Numbered from the stretch's first letter, positions 26,014 through 35,796 are shown. The stretch is DNA of 53,143 nucleotides from Lactiplantibacillus nangangensis (GCF_005405065.1 NZ_BJDI01000018.1:1-53143); one strand, 5' to 3'. The notes: generated from the sequence alone by a model not told the origin. A program made the numbers and translations.

Positions 26014-26895
26014 TTAGTCTAAAGCTCGGGCCTGTGGGAATTGATCCATAAAACCGGCGACTAGTGGTGTTGCTAATGACTCCGGCGTCGTTGCCAAAAC
26101 TAATTGAGTCTCAAAACGCCGATCTGCCAGCGAACGAATCAAGACTTGCCCGGTATCATAAGTTTCCGCGATTGACCGTGGCACCAGCGCCACCCCAATT
26201 TGTAAGTCTGCCCAATGCATGGCCGTCCGCGCATCATCGCAAGTCATGACGTACTGTGGTTCAAAGTCCTGTTCCAAAAAGGCCACGTGAAATAATTCAT
26301 TGAAACGCCGATACTTGATCAACGGTAACTCAGCCAGATCAGCCAACCGTAGCTGACGTCGCCGAGTAAACTGGGTGTAACGTTTTGGTAAGACCGCCAC
26401 CATCCGTTCGGGGGCAAAGTAACGACAGACGAGGTGTTGCTGATTGAACGGCGTCCGCAAAATGGCAACATCTAATAAGCGTTTATGTAAGTCATCTAAA
26501 AGTTCAAAGGTATTGCCTTCACTTACTTCAAGTTGCACATCCTGATGGGCTTCTAGCCATGTCAACAAGTTCGAATTCGGCATCACGCCGCCAGACGACG
26601 ACACCGTGCCCAAATTCAGCGTCCCCGTAATCCCACGTCCAAGTGCGCGAACTTTATTTTCAGCGGTTGCGGACAGTTGCGTCAGTTGCTGCGCATAACC
26701 AACTAACAGCTCCCCAGCTGCCGTCACCGTCACACCTTGGGGCAACCGTTTAAACAGACTCACACCGAGTTCAAGTTCTAACTGCTTGATTTGATAGCTC
26801 AATGGCGGTTGCGCAACATGTAGCCGTTTGGCGGCCGCCGTCATTTGACCCTCTTCGGCCACCGCTAAAAAGTAACGTAATTGTTTCAAATTCAT
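26014..26895 (-). CDS. LysR-family transcriptional regulator
   Basis: A 293-residue LysR protein with N-terminal helix-turn-helix (GQMTAAAKRLHVAQPPLSYQIKQLE) and a C-terminal effector-binding domain. ATG 26895 (MNLKQLRYFLAVAEE) is the family-typical start, with AGGGGGA upstream. It is adjacent to the TauE permease in the same direction and divergent from the MucBP gene, so it may regulate either one. Confidence 0.88.
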   Translation of the reverse strand: MNLKQLRYFLAVAEEGQMTAAAKRLHVAQPPLSYQIKQLELELGVSLFKRLPQGVTVTAAGELLVGYAQQLTQLSATAENKVRALGRGITGTLNLGTVSSSGGVMPNSNLLTWLEAHQDVQLEVSEGNTFELLDDLHKRLLDVAILRTPFNQQHLVCRYFAPERMVAVLPKRYTQFTRRRQLRLADLAELPLIKYRRFNELFHVAFLEQDFEPQYVMTCDDARTAMHWADLQIGVALVPRSIAETYDTGQVLIRSLADRRFETQLVLATTPESLATPLVAGFMDQFPQARALD

Positions 26896-27034
26896 CTCAG
26901 AAATCCCCCTATTTAATTCTAGTATACACGAGCGCGGCATCGGTTGGGTTTACAATTTACTTAAGCTGTGCCATCTCGACCGCTAGTGCGTTATACTAGA
27001 AATAATTAGATTATTTATGAAAGGAGTGGCTCCC

Positions 27035-28057
27035 GTGCACATTTTCGATCGTTTAAAAAGCATGCTGCAAGGGTTAAACAGTGCGCCAAGCTCTGAAACA
27101 GACGTCGCGCCGACACAAGCCACATCGGCCGAAACCCCGGCCCGCAACCAGGCCGAAGCGTTAATTTTAGTGCATCATATCGATGCGGCCGGCAATGAAT
27201 TACAGGCACCTGACATGATTGCCGGTATCATTGGTGATGAAATCCATCTGCCAGACGTCAGTATCGCCGGCTATCATTTGGTAAAAATTGACGGACTGAC
27301 GCGTTGGTTTACAGCGCCTCAAGCGCGCATTATCTTAACGTATGAGCGCCAGACCGGTCAACCAGTTTGGGCTTATGCCTACGATATTGACCAACGTCAA
27401 CTGATTGGCTTACCAACCATGACCCGGGGTCCATTGGGAACAGCCTATGAAGTCACAGCGCCGACCGTGGCGGGCTTCAAGTTACTCCGTTCCGTCGGCG
27501 ATTTAACGGGGGAATACACGACCACGTCAAAAACAGTCCTGTTCTTCTACCGCAACCAAAGCTGGCGCCAAACGGACCTCAGTACCGGTTTCGTGCAGAT
27601 TCGCACAGTGACACGGGTCTTTCCTTATCCTGGTGCCACCACGACCAACTATCCAACTTCACTACAACCGGGCAGCGTTTATAAAACGTACATGCGGGTC
27701 CAATTAAATGACGACACCACTTGGGTCACAATTGGCGACAATCAATGGATTCCAGAATCACAAGTCCAATTGACAAATGGCAACCAACTCATCCCCAAGC
27801 TGCCACTCGGTTACCGCACCCGTAACAAGCATCAAGTACAGCAAACGGGACGAGTTAGTTTCGTGCCCGGCAAACAAGTCCACACCTATTTAGAACCATA
27901 CGGACGCTATTTGACGACCGTGACGGATGGCGAACGCGTCACCTTAACGGAACGACTGGTCGACGACAATCGAGTCGTTTGGTACCGGCTACAAAATCGC
28001 GGCTACTTACCTGGCCGTTATCTCACTGATTTAGATCCGAGTGACTTTTTATTCTAA
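27035..28057 (+). CDS. MucBP-domain protein without signal peptide
   Basis: A 340-residue protein starting at GTG 27035, with AAAGGAG 8 nt upstream. It has two MucBP-type repeats (about 45-110 and 115-180, each ending in an aromatic strand such as ILTYER or VLFFYRN) and a C-terminal SH3-like region (about 185-340). MucBP modules occur in mucus-binding surface proteins, but no signal peptide, LPxTG or membrane helix is seen here, so its location is unclear. Confidence 0.7.
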   Translation: MHIFDRLKSMLQGLNSAPSSETDVAPTQATSAETPARNQAEALILVHHIDAAGNELQAPDMIAGIIGDEIHLPDVSIAGYHLVKIDGLTRWFTAPQARIILTYERQTGQPVWAYAYDIDQRQLIGLPTMTRGPLGTAYEVTAPTVAGFKLLRSVGDLTGEYTTTSKTVLFFYRNQSWRQTDLSTGFVQIRTVTRVFPYPGATTTNYPTSLQPGSVYKTYMRVQLNDDTTWVTIGDNQWIPESQVQLTNGNQLIPKLPLGYRTRNKHQVQQTGRVSFVPGKQVHTYLEPYGRYLTTVTDGERVTLTERLVDDNRVVWYRLQNRGYLPGRYLTDLDPSDFLF

Positions 28058-28081
28058 TTGACTTTACGTTGTTTCAACACA

Positions 28082-28125
28082 AAATACGGAATCACCGTTT
28101 TTCAACTTGCGGTGATTCCGTATTT
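28082..28125 (+). terminator. Terminator of the MucBP-domain gene
   Basis: AAATACGGAATCACCG (28082-28097) pairs perfectly with CGGTGATTCCGTATTT (28110-28125), then Ts. It lies 24 nt after the stop. Confidence 0.9.
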
Positions 28126-28146
28126 TTAGGTTATAACAGACTACGT

Positions 28147-28275
28147 TTGGTGCTAGTTGATTTAAATTGCCACTCTGGTTGGGCCAGAATCGGCTATTGA
28201 AAAATTAACGATTGATTATTTTTAATTCAGTTATTTAGCAACCAACCGGCAGACACCAATTTCAACTAGCACCAA
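28147..28275. repeat. Long-range inverted repeat element
   Basis: TTGGTGCTAGTTGA (28147-28160) and TCAACTAGCACCAA (28262-28275) are exact complements about 100 bp apart. The interior contains a small hairpin (TCTGG/CCAGA) and GGTTGG with CCAACC. It precedes copy C of the dispersed element. Confidence 0.65.
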
Positions 28276-28320
28276 GCATAACAGACTGAAAATTTCTAGA
28301 CTGTCGTGAATCCGCGCGCC

Positions 28321-28393
28321 GTCATTCAGAACCGGTATAATATGATGGACGACGCCAATCAAAGTACGGTCTGACGTCTCAATTCTGAATGAC
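28321..28393. repeat. Inverted repeat ahead of copy C
   Basis: GTCATTCAGAA (28321-28331) and TTCTGAATGAC (28383-28393) are exact complements. It occupies the place of the variable hairpins found ahead of copies A and B, and ATTCAGAAC occurs again at the start of the core. Confidence 0.55.
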
Positions 28394-28416
28394 TCTGCTA
28401 AGCCAATCATTCAGAA

Positions 28417-28615
28417 CAGTTGACTAGCTGGAGGCTGTTGTTGATAGCATCGGCCGTGATGGTGGCGTTTGACCGGCGTTTTTCCGGTCTTACACCACGG
28501 ACCGGCTGGGAGACTTGCGGTTTTTGCAAGGCTTCCGGGCGAGGGGCAAGACGTTTTTCAGGCTTGTCCCGGTCCCTCGGCCGCATGCTATCAGCAACAA
28601 CCGGAAGCGGCAGTT
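28417..28615 (+). repeat. Dispersed structured element, copy C
   Basis: Same core as the other copies. Its final bases (CGGCAGTTA) run into the stop codon of the minus-strand gene 28614-30323, so the repeat edge appears to coincide with the gene end. Confidence 0.85.
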
Positions 28616-30323
28616 AACCGTTCAACTTCATTAACTCGACCCCGCGATTGGTGAGCAAGTAGCCATTACTTGAATGGTGCATAAACACTAGTCCTTCAAA
28701 TTCACGCTGGGCGCGATAGTTACTCTCGCCCACTTCACCGGTCGTCAAATGACCGAGTTTAGCTACCGGCACGGTCGTGATGCTATCATCCGAAATCAAA
28801 TACAAGTCCTTAGTCACATCATCATAACTGATGGATTGGGCCATTAACCCCGGCCGTGACTTCAAACCTTGATCAATCAATTGAAACCTGACCGCTTTAG
28901 TGCTGATTTTGCCACGATACAATTTGACACCACCCAATGGTTGATCCGTCGCGGAATCAGCGCCATGCGTCCAAAAATAGGCGTTGCCTTGGTCGTCAAA
29001 GGTCAGCACATCACCCATGCCAGCCGTAGCAGATAGCTTAAAGTCAACCGCCGCATCTGGCCGCAGCGTCGTTGGATTCAACCGTTCGACCACATTAGGC
29101 TGTTGTTTACCGGAGGCTTGAACAAACCAGAGTTCATTCGTGACTGGATTTAAGCTCAACGATTGGGCATGTCCGGAATCGAATTTGGGTCCCAACGTCA
29201 GGCAAGCCAAAACTTGGCGGTCCTTAGCCGTCACATGATGACTGTCCGCCGCCAAAACGGCTTGGCGAATCATCGCCATATGACCAGCCTTCGCTGCACC
29301 TAGTTGCATCAAACGTTGCCAATCGTAGCGAACGACCCAACCACTCTGACTGGCCGTGGGCGATTCGGCGCCATCAACATACATGACATATAAATAGTGA
29401 TTATCCTTTGAAAATGCCGCACTTTGCGGATCAGACAATGACAAGCCATGATACGTAACCGTCGGCAAATAAAAGGTCGTCCTAAAATTGTCATGTGCCA
29501 AATAACCTGCCGTTTGGGTTAACGTGTCCGGCGTGGTTTGCAGCACATTTTTCAAATAACCACGAGTTGGGCGATAAACCATTTTGCCTGTGGTATATCG
29601 GCCATTGCCCACTAACGGTAACCACTGCATCGGCTGACCACTTGTCGGCTGCAACGCATTACCTTTGACATGATACGTTGTCACACCATGCACCGTTTTA
29701 CCTTTCGTTGTTGCACCATTCTGATATGGGCTCAACGCCGTCGCTAACACCCAACCATGTTGCCGAAGCTCGTCATATTGCTGCGACTTGCCAGCTAGTG
29801 TCACCGTTCGCGTCGCCACGACGGTTGGCGTCATCCCAGACGTTAAGTGACCGATGACCGTTGGTTGCACCCGCGACAATGACCCTTGTAACCGATAAAT
29901 TGGCGTCGTGGCAGTCACTTGCTCAATCGTGGGCGTTTGAGGTTTTCTGACACTCATTTGGCCCCGAGTGCTCGCCACGACTTGTGAGACTGGTAGCCAG
30001 CCCGTAACCCCCGTTTTGGGATTTCTGACTTCAAAATACCGCGTCTTTTGACCATTTTGAGTCACTGTTGTTTGAGCCAACTTGATCCAGATGGTTGGGG
30101 TTGCCCCGTTTAACGTCGAAACTGGCGTTAATTTCAATTTTTTAGCGGAACCACTCAATGTCATCAACGTTGCTGCTCCCGTCGTTTCAACCGGTTTAAG
30201 GGTTGTCGACTGAATCGGGCCCCGTTGCGCGAGCGTGGGGGTGGTCGACGCCGCTTGGGCAGACAAGCCAACTACCCCCAACGTCACCGCTACACTACTC
30301 ATCATTAACCACTGCCACCGCAT
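28614..30323 (-). CDS. Secreted protein with SH3-like modules and a propeller-like C-terminal half
   Basis: A 569-residue extracellular protein. The signal peptide has hydrophobic core SSVAVTLGVVGLSAQA, cut after AQA. The first ~230 residues contain repeated wall-binding SH3/GW-like modules (for example TIWIKLAQT...YFEVRNPKTGVTGWLP). The C-terminal half has repeating strands (NHYLYVMYVDGAE; NELWFVQASG; DVLTFDDQGNAYFWT; KDLYLISDDS) that suggest a beta-propeller. No anchor motif is seen. Function unknown; the modules resemble those in the proteins at 31594 and 39320. Confidence 0.65.
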   Translation of the reverse strand: MRWQWLMMSSVAVTLGVVGLSAQAASTTPTLAQRGPIQSTTLKPVETTGAATLMTLSGSAKKLKLTPVSTLNGATPTIWIKLAQTTVTQNGQKTRYFEVRNPKTGVTGWLPVSQVVASTRGQMSVRKPQTPTIEQVTATTPIYRLQGSLSRVQPTVIGHLTSGMTPTVVATRTVTLAGKSQQYDELRQHGWVLATALSPYQNGATTKGKTVHGVTTYHVKGNALQPTSGQPMQWLPLVGNGRYTTGKMVYRPTRGYLKNVLQTTPDTLTQTAGYLAHDNFRTTFYLPTVTYHGLSLSDPQSAAFSKDNHYLYVMYVDGAESPTASQSGWVVRYDWQRLMQLGAAKAGHMAMIRQAVLAADSHHVTAKDRQVLACLTLGPKFDSGHAQSLSLNPVTNELWFVQASGKQQPNVVERLNPTTLRPDAAVDFKLSATAGMGDVLTFDDQGNAYFWTHGADSATDQPLGGVKLYRGKISTKAVRFQLIDQGLKSRPGLMAQSISYDDVTKDLYLISDDSITTVPVAKLGHLTTGEVGESNYRAQREFEGLVFMHHSSNGYLLTNRGVELMKLNG

Positions 30324-30437
30324 GTTATCGTCCCCTCATTGTGCCTAAATATTAATTCAGGTTATATTTTAGTCACCCAAGCGTCATTTTTCAGCAAATT
30401 TTCAATTTTGGACGCTTTAATCCGGCACAAATAAAAA

Positions 30438-30471
30438 AAGCTTCGATCGGCAATTAACCAATCGAAGCTTT
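30438..30471 (-). terminator. Terminator of the sugar transporter gene
   Basis: AAAGCTTCGAT (30438-30448) pairs with ATCGAAGCTTT (30461-30471); a T-run follows on the minus strand. Confidence 0.9.
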
Positions 30472-30482
30472 CATCATTTAAT

Positions 30483-31337
30483 TTAGCCCAAGAACGCTGT
30501 CATAACACTACCCGCGACGATCAGGACCAGCCCGATAATCGTTAACCGCAATTCTCGCGACGATTTAGTTTCATGTAAGACTAACAAACCACCCAAAGTC
30601 GAAATGACAACACTGACCTGCGTGATCACGTAAGCCGTGGCGACCCCGTTGGCTTTTGCAGAAAAAATATACGCTAACGCCGATACCCCGAAAATCAGGC
30701 CGGCAAACGCGTTTAGCCAACTCGTCCGTTCCTTGAAGGCGCGACCTCGCCCACTAATCAGCGCGTATAACACGGCGGCCAAGAACATGCCCAGCATTTG
30801 TGGGAAGAAAATAGCCGTCCCAGAAGCTGAAACAGCTTTAGGGAGTGCACTATAGACCCAGTAACCAACCGTCGTTGGCACTAGAATGACCAAACCACTC
30901 ATTAGGCCGTTACGCCCATCCGGACTATCGGTAACCGCAGTCAATGCGACGCCAATAATCATCAAAACGATTGCTGCAAAGCCCACGATTTTTGCGCCAT
31001 CACCGGCCCATTCACCAAACATCAGCACCCCAATCACGGAGGTCCCGACTAATTGGAGGCCAGTTGAGATTGGCATGGTGGTACTAACACCCATGCGTGA
31101 ATAAGACGTATATTGGCCGATTTGACCTAAGACCCAAAAAGCACCCGACAAGGCACTCAGCCAAAACGTGCCAGTGTCGACACTCGGCCGTACAGCGAGT
31201 TGCACGATTAACCCGACAATCAACGCCCCGACCCCCGTTCCTAAAGTTTGGTTGACGGGTTTACCACCTAATTTTGAAATTAATAACGGATTTAAGCCCC
31301 ACCCTAACGCGGGAATGAGGGCAATCAAGATGTTCAA
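30483..31337 (-). CDS. GRP-family sugar uptake transporter (GlcU/RbsU-like)
   Basis: A 284-residue protein of ten short membrane helices, belonging to the glucose/ribose porter family of the drug/metabolite superfamily. Typical segments are ALGWGLNPLLISKLGG at the N-terminus and SRMGVSTTMPISTGLQLVG in the middle. Members import glucose or ribose by proton symport. GGAGG lies before the ATG. Monocistronic, divergent from the surface protein at 31594. Confidence 0.85.
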   Translation of the reverse strand: MNILIALIPALGWGLNPLLISKLGGKPVNQTLGTGVGALIVGLIVQLAVRPSVDTGTFWLSALSGAFWVLGQIGQYTSYSRMGVSTTMPISTGLQLVGTSVIGVLMFGEWAGDGAKIVGFAAIVLMIIGVALTAVTDSPDGRNGLMSGLVILVPTTVGYWVYSALPKAVSASGTAIFFPQMLGMFLAAVLYALISGRGRAFKERTSWLNAFAGLIFGVSALAYIFSAKANGVATAYVITQVSVVISTLGGLLVLHETKSSRELRLTIIGLVLIVAGSVMTAFLG

Positions 31338-31359
31338 AGCGAAGCCTCCTAATTAAATA

Positions 31360-31376
31360 GACAATAATCGATTGTC
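31360..31376. promoter_or_regulatory. Small palindrome upstream of the sugar transporter
   Basis: GACAAT-5 nt-ATTGTC, just ahead of the ribosome-binding site of the gene at 30483 on the minus strand. Possible operator. Confidence 0.3.
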
Positions 31377-31503
31377 AAAAAATCGCAATAGCACTAGTTT
31401 AACATATGTCAGTATCAAAGGTTAACTAAAGTTGAATGATAACCCCGGACGCTAGTTGGAATTTCAGGGCGATCAAACCCTTGGTAACCAGCAAAAATAA
31501 TAA

Positions 31504-31531
31504 TTGATTTATGCATAAATTAATTTATAAT
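31504..31531 (+). promoter_or_regulatory. Promoter of the surface serine-hydrolase gene
   Basis: -35 TTGATT (31504-31509), 16-nt spacer, -10 TATAAT (31526-31531), giving a leader of about 55 nt. Confidence 0.65.
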
Positions 31532-31593
31532 TATGGAGATAAATGAAACGTTTACAAGCGTTGCACTTAAATTTGATTACAGAGGTCAATCTA

Positions 31594-33237
31594 ATGAAAA
31601 AGAATGTCAGACTATGGCGTACGACGCTTAGTCTATGGGGTGTTTTAGGGGGATTAATGCTATGCACACCGGTGATGGTCAAAGCGGCCACCACTAATGC
31701 CACGAGCACAGTTAACAGTAGTGCCAAGGTCACGCCTTCCGCCGCTAAATCCAGCGCTGTCGCTAATCAGTCGAAGGCGACTAGCAGCGTTGCTAAATCA
31801 AGCAACGTGACAACCAGAGCCAAGGTAACTAGTGCCACTGCCCGCTCAAGTCAAGTCAGTAGCCAAGCTAGTTCTAGCCGCAAGACAAGTTCATCATCGC
31901 AGGCAACTAGCTCCAGTGTAAAACCTAAACCAGTTTATACCACACGGACTACGACTAAATCGATGAAGGCACAAGCGTTCTTTACCATTAAAGACGGCTA
32001 TACATATGCCATCTCGGGACCAACTAGTCACGTGACGATGAAGGACAATCATAAACTGAGCAATTACAATCAAACGACCTGGACGGCAACCGCTCAAACC
32101 GACGTCAAGTCACCGAATGGCCACGTCACCCGCTATTATTTAGTCAAGAATGCCCGCAATGGTGCGCAAGGCTGGGTCGCGACAGCTAACTTAAAAGCTG
32201 GCCGTAATTATCAAGTCTCCTCAATTCGGGGCTTAAAGACTCGCAACTACGTCTACGCCAAAGCTGACAAAGTTTACCAGTTAAGTGGCAAACCAGCCGC
32301 AATGAAATGGATTCATGGCAAATCACTGGCGAAGAATCAAACTTATAAAGCCACGAAACAACGGACGTATTATCGTCAAGGCAAAGCCTATATCTATTAT
32401 TACGTCACGAGTACAAAAGGCGTCAAAGGCTGGGTCTGGCACAAACGCTTAAAACCCGGGACTTATTATGACGTTGCGAAAAAGCAGCGGGCCATCAAGA
32501 GCCAGCTTCAAAAATATCTCAACTCGGTTACCAAAGATGGGACTAGTGAAGTCGCGTTCTACAATTTGTCACCCGTCAAAGGCAGTAAGGCAGCCAAGGC
32601 CGCTCATCCGACGATCTATTCAGCCGGTAAACTGGCAGTCAATTCGCGTGGTAGTCATGTCACGACGTCAGCCAGCACTTATAAATTATACATTGCAGCC
32701 TACGTTTTACATTTAAAGCAACAACACAAATGGTCGTGGTCCAAAGCCAATACTAAAGGCATGCGCAATATGATCCTGATCAGCGATAACAATTATCCAG
32801 TCAGCATCCTGAATCGCTATGGCCGCAGCAACATTAATCATTGGCTCGCTTCACAAGGCTACTATGGTAACCCCTTCAGTCGCGTCCGTAACACTCGCAC
32901 AACCGCCAATAGTCTAGTAAAAGTGCTCCGCGACTTGCAAGATGGTAAGCGTGCCTTTAGCAATAAGAGTGATCGTGGTAAGGTTTTGAGCCTAATGGGC
33001 AAGCAAGTTTATCGGCGCGGCATTCCAACTGGCGCTGCCCAAGCGATGCGAGGCACCAAAGTTCAAGATAAAGTTGGCTTCTTAAATGACAACAACGGCG
33101 ATGCCGGCATTGTCACAATGCCAAATGGTCAACGTTATATCTTAGCTGTCTTAACTTGGGGCCATCACCAGTCTGGTTTCTCCGGTTACCCACGGATTGC
33201 TAAAATTACTAAGAACGTCCAAAAAATCGTCTATTGA
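31594..33237 (+). CDS. Secreted penicillin-binding/beta-lactamase-fold protein with SH3-like wall modules
   Basis: A 547-residue exported protein. Signal peptide to about residue 30 (cut near VKA); Ser/Thr/Ala-rich linker to ~110; two SH3/GW-type modules (~115-285), each with a WxATA...YYLVKN...GWV pattern; then a class A beta-lactamase-like domain. That domain shows S361-T-Y-K364 and S397-D-N399, which match SxxK and SDN, while the KTG box appears as KVG in QDKVGFLND. Such proteins in lactobacilli are wall-bound serine hydrolases of unknown substrate; lactamase activity is not implied. ATG 31594 is preferred over 31543 because the signal peptide follows it directly and GAGGT precedes it. Confidence 0.78.
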   Translation: MKKNVRLWRTTLSLWGVLGGLMLCTPVMVKAATTNATSTVNSSAKVTPSAAKSSAVANQSKATSSVAKSSNVTTRAKVTSATARSSQVSSQASSSRKTSSSSQATSSSVKPKPVYTTRTTTKSMKAQAFFTIKDGYTYAISGPTSHVTMKDNHKLSNYNQTTWTATAQTDVKSPNGHVTRYYLVKNARNGAQGWVATANLKAGRNYQVSSIRGLKTRNYVYAKADKVYQLSGKPAAMKWIHGKSLAKNQTYKATKQRTYYRQGKAYIYYYVTSTKGVKGWVWHKRLKPGTYYDVAKKQRAIKSQLQKYLNSVTKDGTSEVAFYNLSPVKGSKAAKAAHPTIYSAGKLAVNSRGSHVTTSASTYKLYIAAYVLHLKQQHKWSWSKANTKGMRNMILISDNNYPVSILNRYGRSNINHWLASQGYYGNPFSRVRNTRTTANSLVKVLRDLQDGKRAFSNKSDRGKVLSLMGKQVYRRGIPTGAAQAMRGTKVQDKVGFLNDNNGDAGIVTMPNGQRYILAVLTWGHHQSGFSGYPRIAKITKNVQKIVY

Positions 33238-33293
33238 CGACTATTAGTCATTATTGAAGAAATCGCGCTGTATTACACCGCTGGTTAGCAAAG

Positions 33294-33330
33294 AAGGAAC
33301 CTGGGATTTTGAGTCCTAGGTTCCTTTTGT
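33294..33330 (+). terminator. Terminator of the surface protein gene
   Basis: AAGGAACCTGGGA (33294-33306) pairs with TCCTAGGTTCCTT (33314-33326) with one G-U pair, then TTGTTT. Confidence 0.85.
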
Positions 33331-33423
33331 TTAGCCTAAATGCTAGAGAATCTCATAAGATGGGTCAAACTAAAACACCGTCTCCCCCCACTCTGTTCAC
33401 TAATTCGTTGCTTGAAAACTACC

Positions 33424-33625
33424 AAGTTCAACAAAATCGTCGCAGGTTGCCGCTGAGGGTCTCGGTCGTGATGTTGGCGTTAGATTGGCGGTTTTTGCCG
33501 ATCTTACACCACGGACGGTCCGGGACAATTGCGGGTTATGCAACTGTTCCGGGCGAGGGGCAAGACGTTTCTCAGGCTTGGCCCGGTCCCACGACCGCAG
33601 ACTCTCAGCGGCAACCGGAGACACC
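33424..33625 (+). repeat. Dispersed structured element, copy D (divergent)
   Basis: The most diverged copy. The terminal stem differs in sequence from the others (GGTTGCCGCTGAG on the left, CTCAGCGGCAACC on the right) yet still pairs fully, and so does the next segment CGGTCGTG/CACGACCG. The central CGGGCGAGGGGCAAGACG block is unchanged. No 5' accessory module is seen. Confidence 0.8.
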
Positions 33626-33633
33626 TCTCATAC

Positions 33634-33675
33634 TAAAAAAAGCTCTGACTGGTAACTAAACCAATCAAAGCTTCT
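33634..33675 (-). terminator. Terminator of prfC
   Basis: On the minus strand AAGCTTTGATTGG pairs with CCAGTCAGAGCTT through G-U pairs, followed by a T-run; 11 nt past the stop. Confidence 0.8.
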
Positions 33676-33685
33676 AAAATAACGA

Positions 33686-35263
33686 TTATAATTTTGCGGT
33701 CAATTTCACATCAGGATACTTGTCAGCAAACCAACGTTCCGCGAACGCATTTTCGAATAAGAATAATGGTGCACCACTCCGGTCCTTGACGAGCAAGTTC
33801 CGTGAACTGGACATCTTTTCATCCAATTGTTCTGGGTCAATCCAGCGAGCCGTTTTGCTGCCCAATGGTTCCATCACAACTTCAGAGTTATATTCATTTT
33901 GCATCCGGAATTTGAAGACTTCAAATTGAAGTTGCCCAACAGCGCCTAAAATATAGTCACCAGTTGAATAAGACGTGTACAGTTGTACGGCCCCTTCTTG
34001 GACTAACTGATCGATTCCTTTGTGGAAGGACTTCTGTTTCATCACGTTCTTCGCCGTGACCCGCATGAAGAGTTCTGGCGTAAATTGTGGTAATTTTTCA
34101 AATTGAACCGCTTTTTTGCCAGCATAGATGGTGTCGCCAATTTGGAAGTTCCCGGTATCATAGAGCCCAACGATATCACCAGCAACCGCGGTTTCCACCG
34201 TTTCACGCGTATCGGCCATAAATTGCGTGGAGTTGTTCAACCGCATCTTTTTGCCAGTCCGTTGTAAGAAGACATCCATCCCACGGTCAAATTCACCGGA
34301 ACAAATTCGTACAAAGGCAATCCGGTCACGATGATTAGGATTCATGTTCGCTTGAATTTTGAAGACAAAACCTGAAAATTCATCATCGGTGGGTTGCACG
34401 ATGTCGCCAGCTCGCGTTTTATGCGCATTTGGTTTTGGCGCATATTGCAAATAGGTCTTCAAGAACGTTTCGACCCCAAAATTAGTCAACGCTGACCCAA
34501 AGAATACGGGTGTCATGTCACCAGCGGCAACTTTGGCTTCATCAAAGTCGTTTCCGGCTTCTTCAATTAGTTCCATTTCTTCAAGTACATCACGATAAAT
34601 ACTATCTTTCGTGAGCTCATTGCTAGAATCAAGCTTGCCGTCAGCGTCCAATGGTAAGAACGTTTCACCATGGGCCTCATTGTGATAAAGTTCGACACGG
34701 TGGTTGTAACGGTCGTATAACCCTTTGAGCCCTTTACCCATCCCAATTGGCCAGTTCATTGGATACGTTTCGATACCCAATACTTCTTCAACTTCATTTA
34801 ACAAGTCGAGTGGTTCGCGGCCATCACGGTCTAACTTGTTCATGAATGTAAAAATCGGAATCCCCCGCATTTTACAAATTTGGAAGAGCTTCTTCGTTTG
34901 GGGTTCGATCCCTTTGGCCGAGTCAATGACCATGATTGCTGAATCGACCGCCATCAACGTCCGATAAGTATCTTCAGAGAAGTCCTCATGCCCAGGGGTA
35001 TCCAAAATGTTGATCCGTTTGCCGTCATAATCAAATTGCATGACGGAACTTGTAACTGAGATGCCCCGCTTCTTTTCGATTTCCATCCAGTCAGACTTGG
35101 CAAAGTTGCCACTCTTGCGGGCTTTAACCGTCCCAGCTTGGCGAACAACGCCCCCAAACAGGAGCATTTGTTCAGTAATCGTGGTCTTCCCAGCATCGGG
35201 ATGAGAAATAATCGCGAAGGTGCGCCGCGTATCGACCGCCGCCTGTAGTTCTGATTTAGTCAT
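33686..35263 (-). CDS. prfC: Peptide chain release factor 3
   Basis: Translational GTPase that removes RF1/RF2 from the ribosome after termination. GTPase motifs: HPDAGKTT (G1), DTPGHEDF (G3), MNKLDRDG (G4). The 525-residue length is standard. I choose ATG 35263, preceded by AAAGGAATTTTT; the upstream in-frame ATG at 35278 lies across that site. Monocistronic. Confidence 0.96.
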   Translation of the reverse strand: MTKSELQAAVDTRRTFAIISHPDAGKTTITEQMLLFGGVVRQAGTVKARKSGNFAKSDWMEIEKKRGISVTSSVMQFDYDGKRINILDTPGHEDFSEDTYRTLMAVDSAIMVIDSAKGIEPQTKKLFQICKMRGIPIFTFMNKLDRDGREPLDLLNEVEEVLGIETYPMNWPIGMGKGLKGLYDRYNHRVELYHNEAHGETFLPLDADGKLDSSNELTKDSIYRDVLEEMELIEEAGNDFDEAKVAAGDMTPVFFGSALTNFGVETFLKTYLQYAPKPNAHKTRAGDIVQPTDDEFSGFVFKIQANMNPNHRDRIAFVRICSGEFDRGMDVFLQRTGKKMRLNNSTQFMADTRETVETAVAGDIVGLYDTGNFQIGDTIYAGKKAVQFEKLPQFTPELFMRVTAKNVMKQKSFHKGIDQLVQEGAVQLYTSYSTGDYILGAVGQLQFEVFKFRMQNEYNSEVVMEPLGSKTARWIDPEQLDEKMSSSRNLLVKDRSGAPLFLFENAFAERWFADKYPDVKLTAKL

Positions 35264-35361
35264 AAAAATTCCTTTCATTAAAAAACGTTATCTAGTTAGC
35301 TTCGTATTCACAGGCAAGATTCGCCTTAACCTTACACATTCTACTGATTTTTCCACAAAAA

Positions 35362-35384
35362 ATCCAGTGCTACTCACACTGGAT
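35362..35384 (-). terminator. Terminator of tagD
   Basis: ATCCAGTG (35362-35369) pairs with CACTGGAT (35377-35384); six Ts follow on the minus strand. Confidence 0.85.
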
Positions 35385-35403
35385 CCCCTTCAATCAGGCT
35401 AAG

Positions 35404-35796
35404 TTAATCTGGAACCCCGAGATCTTTTTTGATCTTCGACGTCGAAATGCCTTCCGTCCGTGGTAGATAAACCACTTCACAGTAGTCTTTGAGAAAATCA
35501 AACTTGCCCTGCCAGTCGTCGCCCATGACGAACACATCAATATCATTGTTAACCACGTCACTAATCTTCTGGTCCCAACTGCTTTCCGGTAGGACCTCGT
35601 CCACGTAGCGAATGGCTTCCAAAATATACTTGCGGTCTTCAAACGACGTATACGCATGTTTGCCTTTTTCGGCGTTAAATTCATCCGTTGAAACACAAAC
35701 CGTCAAATGGTCGCCTAAAGCGCGCGCCCGTTTCAATAATCGAATGTGTCCCTTATGCAATAAATCAAACGTGCCATATGTGATGACTTTCTTCAA
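35404..35796 (-). CDS. tagD: Glycerol-3-phosphate cytidylyltransferase
   Basis: Makes CDP-glycerol from CTP and glycerol 3-phosphate, the donor for glycerol-type wall teichoic acid. The 130-residue protein shows the nucleotidyltransferase motifs GTFDLLHKGH (HxGH type) and RTEGISTSKIK. Length is standard. Monocistronic here, away from other tag genes. Confidence 0.94.
   Translation of the reverse strand: MKKVITYGTFDLLHKGHIRLLKRARALGDHLTVCVSTDEFNAEKGKHAYTSFEDRKYILEAIRYVDEVLPESSWDQKISDVVNNDIDVFVMGDDWQGKFDFLKDYCEVVYLPRTEGISTSKIKKDLGVPD

Noticed and set aside
27035-28057. MucBP protein as a sortase-anchored adhesin
   Set aside because: No signal peptide, LPxTG motif or C-terminal anchor is visible.
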